A stretch of DNA of 37,361 bases. Origin: Halothiobacillus neapolitanus (GTDB taxonomy: Bacteria > Pseudomonadota > Gammaproteobacteria > Halothiobacillales > Halothiobacillaceae). Shown in pieces: positions 23,779-31,267 of this stretch. The notes under the pieces were generated by a model. That model worked only from the letters and a program-made list of their open reading frames with translations, did no database searches and was not told the DNA's origin. The stretch's first letter is position 1, and every line of letters starts with the position of its first letter. The position numbers and the translations under genes are program-made. The stretch is taken from NCBI GenBank assembly GCA_020722165.1, contig DYLI01000003.1, forward strand, positions 1-37,361. The letters are read 5' to 3'.

Positions 23779-25116
23779 GTGAAATATTTCGGAACAGATG
23801 GTATTCGCGGGCGGGTAGGGCAATGGCCTATGACCCCTGAGGTAGCTTTGAAACTGGGTTGGGCAGCCGGAAAGGTGTTGGCGAATAGCGGAACGCGCAA
23901 AGTCGTTTTGGGCAAGGACACGCGTATTTCGGGTTACATGCTTGAGTCAGCCTTGGAAGCCGGACTCATTGCCGCCGGAGTTGATGTGCGTCTGTTGGGA
24001 CCAATGCCGACACCTGCTATTGCCTATTTGACTCGCACCCTGCGCGCTTCGGCAGGGGTGGTGATCTCGGCTTCGCATAATCCGTTTGATGATAACGGCG
24101 TGAAGTTTTTCAATGCCGCCGGAAGCAAGTTAAGCGATGTGCAGGAGGCGGCGATTGAGGCATTAATGGATAGTCCGCTGGAAGTGGTTGCACCGGAACA
24201 CTTGGGTAAGGCCAAGCGCGTTGACGATGCCGCTGGTCGTTACATTGAGTCTTGCAAGGCAACCTTGCCCTTGGGTTCGAGTCTGGCGGGGCTGCATGTG
24301 GTGCTGGATTGTGCCCATGGTGCAACTTATCACGTGGCACCCAAGGTGTTTGCCGAGTTGGGGGCGCAGGTCGAGAGCATTGGCGTGATGCCGGATGGCT
24401 TTAATATCAATGCTGAATGCGGCTCCACTCACCCGGAAAGTTTGCGTGCAGCGGTACTCGCCAAGGGTGCCGATATGGGCATTGCCTTTGATGGTGACGG
24501 TGATCGGGTTGTTATGGTTGACGAGACTGGCGCTGTGCTGGATGGCGATGATTTGCTGTACGCCATTGTGCGCGAGCGCGTGGAGCAGGAAGGCTATTGC
24601 GGTGGCGTTGTCGGCACGTTGATGAGCAATCTCGGTCTGGAATTGGCCATCAAACAGCTTGGGTTGCCATTCCAGCGTGCCAATGTAGGCGATCGTTACG
24701 TGTATGAGGCGCTGCGTGAGCAGGGCTGGTTGTATGGTGGCGAGGCTTCCGGCCATATTCTTTGCCTAGATCGTGCAGGAACCGGGGATGGGATTATCGC
24801 GGCCTTGCAGGTGGTGGCCGCCATGCGCCAACGCGGTGAGCCCTTAAGCGCCCTGCGTCATTCAATTAGGAAATACCCCCAATTGATGTTGAATGTCCGC
24901 TTGCATAAGAAGGTTGATTTGGCGACATTGGATAAAGTTTGGCAGCGTGTAGCGGAGTTTGAAAAGGCTTTTGATGGTCGAGGGCGCATTGTATTACGTG
25001 CTTCGGGAACCGAGCCGTTGGTGCGTGTCATGGTAGAAAGTGATGACCATGAAGTGACACAGCGTACGGCGGAAGCACTCACTGCACTGGTGCGTGAGGC
25101 GGTTGAGGCGCTTTAA
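23779..25116 (+). CDS. glmM: Phosphoglucosamine mutase
   Basis: This 445-residue enzyme converts glucosamine-6-phosphate to glucosamine-1-phosphate for UDP-GlcNAc, and hence peptidoglycan and LPS, synthesis. The start is GTG 23779, giving 'KYFGTDGIRGRVG' as in E. coli GlmM; the open frame extends upstream into folP without similarity. The active-site Ser99 is in 'ISASHNPFDDNG', the metal site is 'DGDGDR', the sugar loop is 'GGEASGH', and the phosphate site is 'RASGTEPLVRVMVE'. tpiA follows. Confidence 0.96.
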   Translation: MKYFGTDGIRGRVGQWPMTPEVALKLGWAAGKVLANSGTRKVVLGKDTRISGYMLESALEAGLIAAGVDVRLLGPMPTPAIAYLTRTLRASAGVVISASHNPFDDNGVKFFNAAGSKLSDVQEAAIEALMDSPLEVVAPEHLGKAKRVDDAAGRYIESCKATLPLGSSLAGLHVVLDCAHGATYHVAPKVFAELGAQVESIGVMPDGFNINAECGSTHPESLRAAVLAKGADMGIAFDGDGDRVVMVDETGAVLDGDDLLYAIVRERVEQEGYCGGVVGTLMSNLGLELAIKQLGLPFQRANVGDRYVYEALREQGWLYGGEASGHILCLDRAGTGDGIIAALQVVAAMRQRGEPLSALRHSIRKYPQLMLNVRLHKKVDLATLDKVWQRVAEFEKAFDGRGRIVLRASGTEPLVRVMVESDDHEVTQRTAEALTALVREAVEAL

Positions 25117-25209
25117 CTAGCCTTATGCCTGAGTGTTAGAGTAGGTTGCTTTCCGTGCCTTTTAACATTAACCTTGCCGCCCGTTTCAAGAGCAGTGAAC
25201 ACAAGTCCC

Positions 25210-25974
25210 ATGCGCAAACCGATTGTTGTAGGAAATTGGAAAATGAATGGCCGCAAGGCCACGATTGACCAACTCGTTGCCGGATTGCGCCAGGGTATTG
25301 CTGATCTTGATGCTGTTGATGTCGCCGTCTGTCCAAGCTATGTGTATATCACGCAGGCCGTTGACGCTCTGAGTGGCACCATGGTGGCAGTGGGGGCGCA
25401 AGATGCCGCTCTTGCCGAGCATGATGGTGCATTCACCGGTGATGTATCGGCGGCGATGCTGCACGATATCGGCTGTGCCTACGTGATTGTGGGACACTCT
25501 GAGCGCCGTGCCATTCATGGCGAAACGGATGCGCAGGTCGCCGAGAAGGTTAAGTATGTTTTGCGCTCCAAGCTTGTTCCCATTTTATGTGTGGGTGAAA
25601 CGCTGGACGAGCGTGAGCAGGGAGTGACCGAAGCGGTGGTGGCACGTCAGCTGGATGCGGTGCTTGAGCAGGTGGGTATACAGGCTTTTGAGTACGTGCT
25701 TATTGCCTACGAACCTGTTTGGGCGATTGGTACGGGGCGTACAGCCAGTCCGCAGCAAGCGCAAGATGTGCATGCCTTTATTCGCTCTCGTTTGGCGGCT
25801 CACAATGTCGCAACGGCATCGCGAGCACGCATTATGTATGGCGGTAGTATGAAGCCTGAAAATGCCCATGAATTAATGGGGATGCCGGATATTGATGGTG
25901 GCCTGATTGGTGGCGCATCCTTAAAAGCTGAAGATTTTCTTTCCATTTGCCGTGCGGCGAGGGATAACACGTGA
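25210..25974 (+). CDS. tpiA: Triosephosphate isomerase
   Basis: This 254-residue glycolysis and Calvin-cycle enzyme interconverts dihydroxyacetone phosphate and glyceraldehyde-3-phosphate. Catalytic residues are Asn9 and Lys11 ('GNWKMNG'), His96 ('VGHSERR') and Glu168 ('AYEPVWAIGTG'); the phosphate loop is 'YGGSMKPEN' and 'GGLIGGASL'. I use the ATG at 25210 and not the TTG 36 bases earlier, because the family starts directly with 'MRKPIVVGNWKMNG'. The stop overlaps the GTG start of secG. Confidence 0.96.
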   Translation: MRKPIVVGNWKMNGRKATIDQLVAGLRQGIADLDAVDVAVCPSYVYITQAVDALSGTMVAVGAQDAALAEHDGAFTGDVSAAMLHDIGCAYVIVGHSERRAIHGETDAQVAEKVKYVLRSKLVPILCVGETLDEREQGVTEAVVARQLDAVLEQVGIQAFEYVLIAYEPVWAIGTGRTASPQQAQDVHAFIRSRLAAHNVATASRARIMYGGSMKPENAHELMGMPDIDGGLIGGASLKAEDFLSICRAARDNT

Positions 25975-26297
25975 TTGCTCTGTTAACAACATTTCATATT
26001 TTGGTCGGCCTAGCCCTGATTGGTCTGGTACTTGTGCAGCACGGAAAGGGTGCGGAAGCTGGTGCGGCTTTCGGCGGCGGTGCATCGTCTACGGTTTTTG
26101 GTGCGCGCGGCGCAGCGACATTTCTAAGTCGTTTGACCGCTTGGTTGGTTACAATTTTTTTCGTGACAAGTTTGTTACTTGCCTATATTGTGACCTCCGC
26201 TCCAAAGAGCGGGAGCGTGGTTGAATCTACGGCTCCGGTTGTGACAGAAGTTGTGCCACAGGAAAATAAGCCAGCTGATGTGCCGACAGCCAAGTAA
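25971..26297 (+). CDS. secG: Protein translocase subunit SecG
   Basis: This 108-residue protein is the small subunit of the SecYEG channel. Two helices (about 3-20 and 50-72) flank the conserved 'LVQHGKGAEAGAAFGGGAS' and 'VFGARGAATFLSRLTAWL' segment. The Pro/Val/Glu-rich tail is typical. It starts at GTG 25971, overlapping the tpiA stop, so translation is coupled. A tRNA-Leu gene follows 22 bases later, as in many gammaproteobacteria. Confidence 0.94.
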   Translation: MIALLTTFHILVGLALIGLVLVQHGKGAEAGAAFGGGASSTVFGARGAATFLSRLTAWLVTIFFVTSLLLAYIVTSAPKSGSVVESTAPVVTEVVPQENKPADVPTAK

Positions 26298-26319
26298 ATT
26301 TTTAGAAGATAAAGTTTTC

Positions 26320-26404
26320 GCGGATGTGGTGGAATTGGTAGACACGCCATCTTGAGGGGGTGGTGTCGCAAGACGTGCGGGTTCGAGTCCCGCCATCCGC
26401 ACCA
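26320..26404 (+). tRNA. tRNA-Leu (anticodon GAG)
   Basis: The 7-bp acceptor stem is GCGGATG (26320-26326) pairing with CATCCGC (26394-26400), and discriminator A and encoded CCA follow. The D-arm contains 'GGTAGAC'. The anticodon arm CCATC-TTGAGGG-GGTGG places GAG at 26354-26356, with one G-U pair. A long variable arm, as in class II tRNAs, precedes the T-arm GCGGG-TTCGAGT-CCCGC. The whole resembles E. coli tRNA-Leu(GAG) and would read CUC/CUU codons. It lies between secG and nuoA. Confidence 0.97.
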
Positions 26405-26466
26405 AATATGCAATCCTGGTCACTTGATATAACAAGTAGGCTCAGAGATTCGCAAAGACATTAAGA

Positions 26467-26518
26467 AGCGTTGTTGAACGCTCATAATTTTTACAACCAC
26501 TATTGCTGTTACAGCAAT
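26467..26518 (+). promoter_or_regulatory. Two hairpins between tRNA-Leu and nuoA
   Basis: AGCGTT-GTTG-AACGCT (26467-26482) is followed by CATAATTTTTA and could be a weak terminator of the secG-tRNA transcript. ATTGCTG-TTA-CAGCAAT (26502-26518) is a perfect seven-base stem without a T run. They fill the middle of the roughly 200-bp gap before nuoA, where a nuo promoter should lie. A CATAAT at 26483-26488 could be its -10 element. All of this is by eye. Confidence 0.4.
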
Positions 26519-26606
26519 GCAGGCAGCAACACGAGCAGTAAATAAAACTTTGGCACTCCAGTGTTGAAGTATTTTAAAGCTTGGTTGCGTAGGAGGAGTG
26601 AGTCGC

Positions 26607-26963
26607 ATGCTTGAGAACTACCTTCCTGTTCTTGTTTTCTTCGCTGTAGCACTAGGTTTTAGTCTAGTCATGCTTGCTGCGGGCTTTGTGCTTGCCCCGC
26701 GCCGTCCGGATAAAGAAAAAGACTCCCCCTATGAGTGCGGCTTCGCTGCATTTGAAGACTCGCGCATGAAGTTTGACGTGCGTTTTTATCTGGTTGCCAT
26801 TCTTTTCATTATTTTTGATCTTGAAATTGCCTTTCTTTTTCCCTGGGCCGTGGTGCTGGATGAGATTGGCGGCTTTGGTCTAGCGGCCATGGGGATTTTC
26901 TTGCTGATTTTGGTGATTGGTTTCATCTATGAGTGGAAGAAGGGGGCTTTGGAATGGGAATAG
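26607..26963 (+). CDS. nuoA: NADH-quinone oxidoreductase subunit A
   Basis: This 118-residue, three-helix subunit of complex I has the diagnostic 'SPYECGFAAFEDSRMKFDVRFYLVAI' loop, including the Cys, followed by 'FIIFDLEIAFLFPWA'. I use the ATG at 26607, with GGAG eight bases upstream; a GTG at 26598 is too close to the AGGAGG site. First gene of the nuo operon; its end overlaps nuoB. Confidence 0.95.
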   Translation: MLENYLPVLVFFAVALGFSLVMLAAGFVLAPRRPDKEKDSPYECGFAAFEDSRMKFDVRFYLVAILFIIFDLEIAFLFPWAVVLDEIGGFGLAAMGIFLLILVIGFIYEWKKGALEWE

Positions 26964-27454
26964 AGGGTATTCTCGACAAAGGCTTTGTCACTACTTCGGC
27001 TGACAAGTTAATTAACTGGGCACGAACAGGTTCATTGTGGCCGATGACATTTGGTCTTGCCTGTTGTGCGGTTGAAATGATGCACGCCGGCGCTGCGCGC
27101 TATGACTTGGATCGCTTCGGCGTTGTATTCCGTCCAAGCCCGCGTCAGTCCGATGTCATGATTGTTGCTGGAACACTCGTCAACAAAATGGCACCCGCCT
27201 TACGCAAGGTTTACGACCAGATGCCCGAGCCGCGTTGGGTGATTTCGATGGGCTCCTGTGCCAATGGTGGCGGTTATTACCATTATTCCTATGCCGTAGT
27301 GCGTGGTTGTGATCGCATTGTTCCGGTGGATATTTACGTGCCCGGATGCCCACCGACGGCTGAAGCCCTGTTGTACGGCATTATTCAGCTGCAAAATAAA
27401 ATTCATCGTACCAATACGATTGCTAAACCCACTGTTGTGGCTGAGGCGGTTTAA
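26954..27454 (+). CDS. nuoB: NADH-quinone oxidoreductase subunit B (N2 cluster)
   Basis: This 166-residue subunit carries the terminal 4Fe-4S cluster N2 next to the quinone site. Ligands are Cys37, Cys38 ('LACCAVEMMH'), Cys102 ('GSCANGGGYYH') and Cys132 ('VPGCPPTAEAL'). The ATG at 26954 overlaps the nuoA stop, with GGGGG upstream, and the stop overlaps the nuoC start (TAATG). Confidence 0.96.
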   Translation: MGIEGILDKGFVTTSADKLINWARTGSLWPMTFGLACCAVEMMHAGAARYDLDRFGVVFRPSPRQSDVMIVAGTLVNKMAPALRKVYDQMPEPRWVISMGSCANGGGYYHYSYAVVRGCDRIVPVDIYVPGCPPTAEALLYGIIQLQNKIHRTNTIAKPTVVAEAV

Positions 27455-28182
27455 TGAAATTGACCCTGTCCAAAACTTTAGCCCAGTTGCGCGAACAGTT
27501 CTCTGTGCGCTTTCCCTCGGCTGCCACGCAGTTTATTGAGGACTGTAATGAGTTAACGATTGAAGTGCACGCTCAGGATATCTTGCGTGTATGCCAAGTG
27601 TTGGCCACAGAGGCTGAATTTGCCTTTGAGCAGATAATTGATCTCTGCGGCGTGGACTACAGCGATTACGGCAAGAGTGAGTGGTCGTCCGACGAGAAGG
27701 TGTGCAAAGGTGGCTATAACCGTGGTGTGCAGGAATCAACCGCTGGACGTATGAAGTTTGGCGATGAAATGCAGCTTTCGGACACCTCGCGCCCGCGCTT
27801 TGCCGTGGTCTATCACTTGCTCTCGTATACGTTTAATCAACGCCTGCGTTTGCGCGTGTATTGCGACGATACGGAGATGCCAGTATTGCCTTCGGTCACT
27901 TCGGTCTGGTCGGGTGCCAACTGGTTCGAACGCGAAGCTTTTGATCTGTTTGGCATTTTGTTTGACGGTCACCCTGATTTGCGACGCATTTTGACGGATT
28001 ACGGTTTTGTCGGCCATCCCTTCCGTAAGGATTTTCCATTGATTGGCAATGTTGAAATGCGTTACGACGAAACCAAAGGGCGCGTGGTGTATGAGCCGGT
28101 GAGTATTGAACCGCGTGTACTCGTGCCACGGGTGATACGTCACGACCACCGCTATATTCTTTCGTCGCAGAAGAAGGGTTGA
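27454..28182 (+). CDS. nuoC: NADH-quinone oxidoreductase subunit C
   Basis: This 242-residue subunit of the hydrophilic arm of complex I is separate from NuoD. The core motifs are 'IDLCGVDYSDYG', 'RFAVVYHLLSY', 'SVTSVWSGANWFEREAFDLFGI' and 'DLRRILTDYGFVGHPFRKDFPL'. About 38 residues (75-112, starting 'SEWSSDEKVCKGGYNRG') interrupt the usual short link between the first two motifs. I recall similar insertions in other sulfur-oxidising gammaproteobacteria, so this is likely a lineage trait. The start overlaps the nuoB stop. Confidence 0.95.
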   Translation: MKLTLSKTLAQLREQFSVRFPSAATQFIEDCNELTIEVHAQDILRVCQVLATEAEFAFEQIIDLCGVDYSDYGKSEWSSDEKVCKGGYNRGVQESTAGRMKFGDEMQLSDTSRPRFAVVYHLLSYTFNQRLRLRVYCDDTEMPVLPSVTSVWSGANWFEREAFDLFGILFDGHPDLRRILTDYGFVGHPFRKDFPLIGNVEMRYDETKGRVVYEPVSIEPRVLVPRVIRHDHRYILSSQKKG

Positions 28183-28185
28183 GTC

Positions 28186-29439
28186 ATGCCTGAAATCGTC
28201 AACTACACCCTGAATTTCGGTCCGCAACATCCTTCGGCGCACGGTGTGCTGCGTCTTGTGCTTGAGCTGGATGGCGAGACCATTGTGCGTGCGGATTCGC
28301 ACATTGGTTTATTGCACCGTGCCACCGAAAAGCTCGCCGAGAGCAAGCCTTACAATCAAAGCATTGGTTACATGGATCGTCTCGACTATGTGTCGATGAT
28401 GTGTAATGAACACGCCTATGTCATGGCGATGGAAAAGATTGGCGGAATTCAGGTGCCTGAGCGCGCGCTGTACATCCGTACCATGTTTGATGAAATCACC
28501 CGCATCTTGAATCACTTGCTCTGGTTGGGTGCGCACGCGCTGGATATTGGCGCGATGTCAGTGTTCCTGTACTGCTTCCGTGAGCGCGAAGACTTGATGG
28601 ATTGTTACGAAGCGGTCTCTGGGGCACGTTTGCACGCTACCTATTACCGACCGGGTGGTGTGGCGCGCGATTTACCGGATTCCATGCCGCAATACAGCAC
28701 TTCTAAGTGGCATAACGCCAAAGACATCTCGCGTATGAACGAAGTGCGTCAGGGTTCGATGCTTGATTTCCTTGAGGATTTTGTTAATCGCTTTCCGGCC
28801 TTGGTCGATGAATACGAGACCTTGCTGACCGATAATCGTATCTGGAAACAGCGTACTGTAGGCATTGGCGTGGTGACTCCTGAGCGTGCTTTGGCGATGG
28901 GCTTTACTGGGCCGATGCTGCGTGGTTCTGGTGTTGAGTGGGATTTGCGCAAGAAGCAGCCTTATGCGATGTACGACAAGCTGGACTTTGATATTCCCGT
29001 CGGCGTGAATGGTGACTGTTATGACCGATACTTGGTGCGTGTGGAAGAGCTGCGCCAATCGAATCGCATCGTTAAGCAATGTATTCAGTGGTTGCGTAAA
29101 AATCCTGGTGAAGTGATTACGGGCGATCATAAGTTTGCTCCGCCGCGCCGCGAAGAAGCCAAGGCCGATATGGAGGCATTGATTCACCATTTCAAATTGT
29201 TCACTGAAGGCTTCTGCCTGCCTGAGGGTGAAGTGTATTCCGCCGTCGAACATCCGAAAGGCGAGTTTGGTATCTATCTAATTTCAGATGGTGCGAACAA
29301 GCCTTATCGTTTAAAGGTGCGCGCACCTGGTTTTGCCCATCTTTCAGGTTTGGACGAAATGTCACGCGGTCACATGATTGCCGATGTGGTAGCCATTATT
29401 GGTACCCAAGACATTGTATTCGGGGAGGTTGATCGTTGA
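28186..29439 (+). CDS. nuoD: NADH-quinone oxidoreductase subunit D
   Basis: This 417-residue 49-kDa-type subunit forms the quinone pocket with NuoB. 'NFGPQHPSAHGVLRLVLELDGE' contains the conserved quinone-site His; 'HIGLLHRATEKL', 'NHLLWLGAHALDIGA' and the C-terminal 'FGEVDR' are all typical. It starts 3 bases after the nuoC stop and overlaps nuoE by one base. Confidence 0.97.
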   Translation: MPEIVNYTLNFGPQHPSAHGVLRLVLELDGETIVRADSHIGLLHRATEKLAESKPYNQSIGYMDRLDYVSMMCNEHAYVMAMEKIGGIQVPERALYIRTMFDEITRILNHLLWLGAHALDIGAMSVFLYCFREREDLMDCYEAVSGARLHATYYRPGGVARDLPDSMPQYSTSKWHNAKDISRMNEVRQGSMLDFLEDFVNRFPALVDEYETLLTDNRIWKQRTVGIGVVTPERALAMGFTGPMLRGSGVEWDLRKKQPYAMYDKLDFDIPVGVNGDCYDRYLVRVEELRQSNRIVKQCIQWLRKNPGEVITGDHKFAPPRREEAKADMEALIHHFKLFTEGFCLPEGEVYSAVEHPKGEFGIYLISDGANKPYRLKVRAPGFAHLSGLDEMSRGHMIADVVAIIGTQDIVFGEVDR

Positions 29440-29963
29440 TGAACGAACAAGAACGTGCGCGCAAAATCGCCCTGTTAAGTGCTGATACGGTTGCAGAAAT
29501 TGAGCATTGGCTGAGTAAATATCCAGCCGATCAACGCATGTCGGCCTTGCTTGCTGCGTTGAGCGCCGCCCAGCATCAAAACCACGGTTTTTTAACCACC
29601 GACCTGATGGATGCGGTCGCGTTTTATCTTGGCGTGCCTGAAATTGCTGCGTATGAAGTGGCGACGTTTTATTCAATGTTTGAAACCAAGCCAGTCGGCC
29701 AGCACAGCATTTCGATTTGTACCAATATTTCCTGTTGGCTGATGGGATCCGAACGTATTGTCGAGCATGTCGAAAATCGTCTAGGCATTAAAACCGGCGA
29801 GAGCACACCCGACGGCAAATTTTTCCTCAAGTGCGAGGAAGAGTGCTTGGCCGCCTGTGATGGCGGTCCAATGATGCAGGTCGATCATGTGTATTACGAG
29901 CGCCTGACCCCGGAAAAAGTGGACAGTATTCTTGATGCTGTTGCACTTAAGGATGGACACTGA
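29439..29963 (+). CDS. nuoE: NADH-quinone oxidoreductase subunit E
   Basis: This 174-residue, thioredoxin-fold subunit has the 2Fe-2S cluster N1a. Ligands are Cys94 and Cys99 ('CTNISC') and Cys136 and Cys140 ('CLAAC'). The ATG at 29439 overlaps the nuoD stop (TGATG), and GGGGAGG lies upstream at 29422-29428. Forms the NADH module with NuoF and NuoG. Confidence 0.96.
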   Translation: MNEQERARKIALLSADTVAEIEHWLSKYPADQRMSALLAALSAAQHQNHGFLTTDLMDAVAFYLGVPEIAAYEVATFYSMFETKPVGQHSISICTNISCWLMGSERIVEHVENRLGIKTGESTPDGKFFLKCEEECLAACDGGPMMQVDHVYYERLTPEKVDSILDAVALKDGH

Positions 29964-29965
29964 AC

Positions 29966-31249
29966 ATGAGCACCCAAGTTTGTTTTGCAACGCGCCAGTT
30001 TGATGAGCCTTGGACGCTGGAAAATTATCTTAAGACAGGCGGTTATCAGTCCTGGCGCAAGATACTGGCGGAAAAGACGGATCCGGCAGTCATTATTGAA
30101 GAGTTAAAACTATCCAATTTGCGTGGTCGCGGTGGTGCGGGCTTCCCCACCGGTTTGAAGTGGAGCTTTATGCCGCGCAATGCGCCGGGGCAAAAATATC
30201 TGGTGTGTAACTCGGATGAGTCTGAGCCCGGAACGGCCAAGGATCGTCAGATTTTGCTGAACAATCCACATGCCTTGGTTGAGGGTATGGCGATTGGAGC
30301 CTACACGATCGGTGCGACTGTGGGCTACAACTACATGCGCGGCGAGTTTGGTGATCTGCCTTTCCAGCGCTTTGAACAGGCATTAAAAGAAGCCTATGAG
30401 CATGGTTTGCTCGGCAAAAATGTACTTGGCTCCGGTCTGGACATGGAGCTTTATGGTTCCTTAGGCGCGGGTGCTTACATTTGCGGTGAAGAAACCGCTT
30501 TGCTTGAATCACTGGAAGGAAAAAAGGGGCAACCGCGCTTTAAGCCTCCTTTCCCGGCCAACTTTGGTTTGTATGGCCGTCCGACGACGATTAACAACAC
30601 TGAAACTCTGTCTTCGGTACCTGCGATTTTGCGCAATGGCGGCCAGTGGTTCGCCGATCTTGGCGTGCCCAACAGTGGCGGCACAAAGATGTTTTCGGTC
30701 TCCGGTCATGTGAATAAACCGGGTGTTTTTGAAATTCCTATGGGTACGCCGTTTGCTGACTTGTTGGGTATGGCGGGCGGAGTGCGTCACGGACACACAC
30801 TGAAAGCAGTGATTCCTGGCGGTTCCTCGGTGCCTGTCGTACCTGCGGAGGTCATGATGCAGGTCAAGATGGATTATGATTCGCTGGCGAAGGCTGGCAG
30901 CTTCCTTGGTTCGGGCGGGCTGATTGTCATGGATAGCAGCACGTGCATGGTGAAGGCTTTGCGTCGGATTTCACGTTTTTATTACTCCGAATCATGCGGG
31001 CAGTGCACGCCCTGCCGCGAAGGCACAGGCTGGCTCTATCGTATGTTGACGCGCATTGTGGAAGGCAAGGGCGCGTTAGCGGATTTGGCTCGCTTGGATG
31101 ATGTGGCCAGCAAAATTGAAGGGCGCACGATTTGCGCCCTTGGTGATGCCGCTGCTATGCCGGTGCGCAGTTTTCTTAAGCATTTCCGCCCAGAATTTGA
31201 ATATTACATTGAGCGCGGCCATAGTATGGCCGAAGCCAAGATTCGCTAA
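29966..31249 (+). CDS. nuoF: NADH-quinone oxidoreductase subunit F (NADH- and FMN-binding)
   Basis: This 427-residue subunit oxidises NADH on FMN. 'GRGGAGFPTGLKWS' and 'GAYICGEETALLESLEG' form the FMN/NADH site. The N3 4Fe-4S ligands are in 'ESCGQCTPCREGTGW', with a further Cys in 'TICALGDAAAMP'. It lies 2 bases after nuoE. Confidence 0.97.
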   Translation: MSTQVCFATRQFDEPWTLENYLKTGGYQSWRKILAEKTDPAVIIEELKLSNLRGRGGAGFPTGLKWSFMPRNAPGQKYLVCNSDESEPGTAKDRQILLNNPHALVEGMAIGAYTIGATVGYNYMRGEFGDLPFQRFEQALKEAYEHGLLGKNVLGSGLDMELYGSLGAGAYICGEETALLESLEGKKGQPRFKPPFPANFGLYGRPTTINNTETLSSVPAILRNGGQWFADLGVPNSGGTKMFSVSGHVNKPGVFEIPMGTPFADLLGMAGGVRHGHTLKAVIPGGSSVPVVPAEVMMQVKMDYDSLAKAGSFLGSGGLIVMDSSTCMVKALRRISRFYYSESCGQCTPCREGTGWLYRMLTRIVEGKGALADLARLDDVASKIEGRTICALGDAAAMPVRSFLKHFRPEFEYYIERGHSMAEAKIR

Positions 31250-31267
31250 AGGGCGCAGGGAGTAGCG

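Noticed and set aside
26551..26570. Possible sigma-54 promoter (TTGGCAC followed by TTGA) before nuoA
   Set aside because: The -12 element lacks the required GC at the right spacing.
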